NCBI GenBank assembly: GCA_021413565.1
Contig: JAIOQC010000012.1
Location: 1-12,681, forward strand
DNA: 12,681 nucleotides
Direction of reading: 5' to 3'
Source of the DNA: Candidatus Nomurabacteria bacterium
Lineage (GTDB): Bacteria > Patescibacteriota > Minisyncoccia > Phycocordibacterales > UBA9973
Shown: positions 11,467-12,681 of the stretch, piece after piece
Numbering within the stretch: the first letter of the stretch is position 1
Layout: each line of letters begins with the position of its first letter
Program-made: the position numbers and the translations under genes
The notes under the pieces: model-generated
Seen by the model: only the letters and a program-made list of their open reading frames with translations
Database searches by the model: none
Told to the model about the DNA's origin: nothing

Positions 11467-12669
11467 TTTCTTCTTAGTGTTCTCTCCAGTCTTATGTGGA
11501 TTGTGCATTTTACACATCTTGTTAGAACAGCGCTCAGGAATGGTTTTTGTGCCTTCCATCATAAGAGAACCACATAGATCACAGATGTTGCCAGTGGGTT
11601 TCGCTTTGATGGCGTTTTTACAATCTGGATAATTCGAACAAGAATAAAATATTCCAAAGCGACCACGACGCTCCATCATCTTGCCTTTATTACAAGTAGG
11701 ACAAGTAACATCTGTCATTTTCTTTTTCTTTTCTTCCTCGTCTTCTTTTATGAATTTACATTTTGGGTATCTTGAACAAGAAACGAATGCTCCAAATTTT
11801 CCTTGGCGAATCACAAGTTTACCTCCACCAGATTTACCCTTCTTCTCTCCACAGAGTGGACACATCTCACCAGTTTCTTTTGGTCCTTCAAGTTCATTTC
11901 CTTCCATTGTTCTTGCCCCATCACAATCTGGATATGAAGCACAAGAATAGAATTTACCATTACGAGCAAGTTTAATAATCATTTCTCCTTTACACTTTGG
12001 ACAACGCATATCAACAGGTGCTTCTCCCATATTGGTTGCCTTGGCGAGTTTGTCTTTTTCTTTTACATCTTTTTGAAAAGGAATATAGAAATCTTTGAGT
12101 GTTTTGACATATTCACGATTACCATTGGCGATATCATCGAGTTCATCTTCCATTGATGCTGTAAAAGTATCACTAATATATTCAGCAAAGTTATTTTCAA
12201 GGAAAGATGAAACAACATCACCAGTATCAGTGGGGAAGAGTGTTCGCCCTTCTTTTGTTACATAACCTCTGTCCTCGATTGTACGCATAATAGATGCGTA
12301 AGTTGATGGGCGTCCGATACCACGAGGTTCCAATTCCTTTACGAGACCTGCTTCAGTATATCTACTTGGTTGTTGAGTAAATTTTTCAAAACTATTTAAT
12401 TCAATTAAATCAAGTTTCTCGCCTATAGTAACTTCTGGCAATTCAACATCTTCTCCTCGTGCATCAGAATCACAAGCAAGCCAACCAGGGAATAGTACTC
12501 GTGAACCATTTGCAGAGAAATCTGGGAATTCAAATTTGTCTGAACTTTTTTCTATATTCGCTGTGATTTTTGTTTTTAGTAATTTCGCATCAGACATTTG
12601 TGAAGAAACAACACGCTCCCAAATTAGTTTGTAGAGTTTCTTTTGTTCTTCATTAGAACCAGCATTCAA
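11461..12669 (-). CDS. topA: DNA topoisomerase I, C-terminal part, with in-frame stop at its upstream edge
   Basis: These 402 residues match TopA downstream of the active-site tyrosine. They begin at the conserved QKKLYKLIWERVVSSQM segment, then RYTEAGLVKELEPRGIGRPSTYA (103-125), YVTKEGRTLFPTDTG (136-150), FTASMEDELDDIANG (169-183), and four C-terminal zinc ribbons with Cys pairs at 223/226-243/249, 270/273-298/304, 323/326-344/350 and 363/366-381/386. A Lys-rich tail ends the protein. TopA relaxes negative supercoils; its TOPRIM domain and catalytic Tyr would lie beyond the window. Immediately upstream in frame are His-Ile-Glu and a TAA (12672-12670), so the frame shown starts at a TTG that is unlikely to be a real start. 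The His-Ile-Glu fits the variable stretch after the EAIRPT motif, suggesting a broken or split topA. Two extra copies of its 3' end lie downstream. Confidence 0.9.
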   Translation of the reverse strand: MNAGSNEEQKKLYKLIWERVVSSQMSDAKLLKTKITANIEKSSDKFEFPDFSANGSRVLFPGWLACDSDARGEDVELPEVTIGEKLDLIELNSFEKFTQQPSRYTEAGLVKELEPRGIGRPSTYASIMRTIEDRGYVTKEGRTLFPTDTGDVVSSFLENNFAEYISDTFTASMEDELDDIANGNREYVKTLKDFYIPFQKDVKEKDKLAKATNMGEAPVDMRCPKCKGEMIIKLARNGKFYSCASYPDCDGARTMEGNELEGPKETGEMCPLCGEKKGKSGGGKLVIRQGKFGAFVSCSRYPKCKFIKEDEEEKKKKMTDVTCPTCNKGKMMERRGRFGIFYSCSNYPDCKNAIKAKPTGNICDLCGSLMMEGTKTIPERCSNKMCKMHNPHKTGENTKKKK

Positions 12670-12681
12670 TTATTCTATATG

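Noticed and set aside
12667..12681. Intein C-terminus at the topA break (His...Asn near the edge)
   Set aside because: A stop codon separates the residues, and too little upstream sequence is available to see intein motifs.
1..12681. CRISPR array, insertion sequence, phage genes or defence genes
   Set aside because: No regularly spaced repeats, transposase, integrase or recognisable defence domains were found in any of the frames.

Overview
The window looks like a chromosomal segment from an AT-rich, small-genome bacterium, most plausibly of the Candidate Phyla Radiation (Patescibacteria, Parcubacteria-like). This is an inference from several things. IF-2 is short and lacks the long N-terminal extension. 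Genes are compact with gaps of 1-3 bases. tRNAs do not encode CCA. I see no Shine-Dalgarno sequences, and many start codons lie only 6-10 bases after a sigma70-type -10 box (leaderless mRNAs). The TopA, Rel and cysteine desulfurase sequences also have the feel of this group. The genes are mostly housekeeping, but the spaces between them are unusual.

Layout, left to right. Positions 1-250 carry two minus-strand tRNA genes, Leu(UAG) and Cys(GCA), with a perfect 33-bp inverted repeat overlapping the tRNA-Leu 3' end. Next is a free-standing two-motif LAGLIDADG homing endonuclease (231-956, minus), whose stop codon lies inside tRNA-Cys and which has its own leaderless promoter. A tight minus-strand operon follows: DUF4446 membrane protein, infB, rbfA (3295 down to 1009). 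Divergent from it, on the plus strand, are a NifS/IscS-type cysteine desulfurase (3392-4645), a membrane-anchored trypsin-fold fragment without catalytic residues (4675-5223), and the disaggregase clpB (5250-7940), ended by a clear terminator.

Positions 7941-8490 form a 550-base gap without a credible gene. It holds degenerate repeats, several hairpins, a nested bidirectional terminator, a minus-strand sigma70 promoter that may drive a very short RNA, and a GC-rich tract. Then come parB (8491-9519, plus) and a convergent bifunctional (p)ppGpp synthetase/hydrolase rel (11108-9639, minus), separated by a 19-bp inverted repeat with a 53-base GC-rich loop.

The most unusual region is 11139-11550. 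Downstream of topA (minus strand, C-terminal part only in the window) lie two further copies of the last 28 and last 17 codons of topA. They are identical in protein sequence but heavily diverged at synonymous positions, and they are separated by GC-rich spacers. They look like scars of repeated allele exchange or integration at the topA 3' end. The topA frame also meets an in-frame TAA four codons from the window edge.

Functionally, the genes cover translation initiation and ribosome maturation (infB, rbfA, tRNAs), sulfur transfer, protein disaggregation, chromosome segregation and topology (parB, topA) and the stringent response (rel). No phage, insertion sequence, CRISPR array or defence island is visible. 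The only clear mobile gene is the homing endonuclease.
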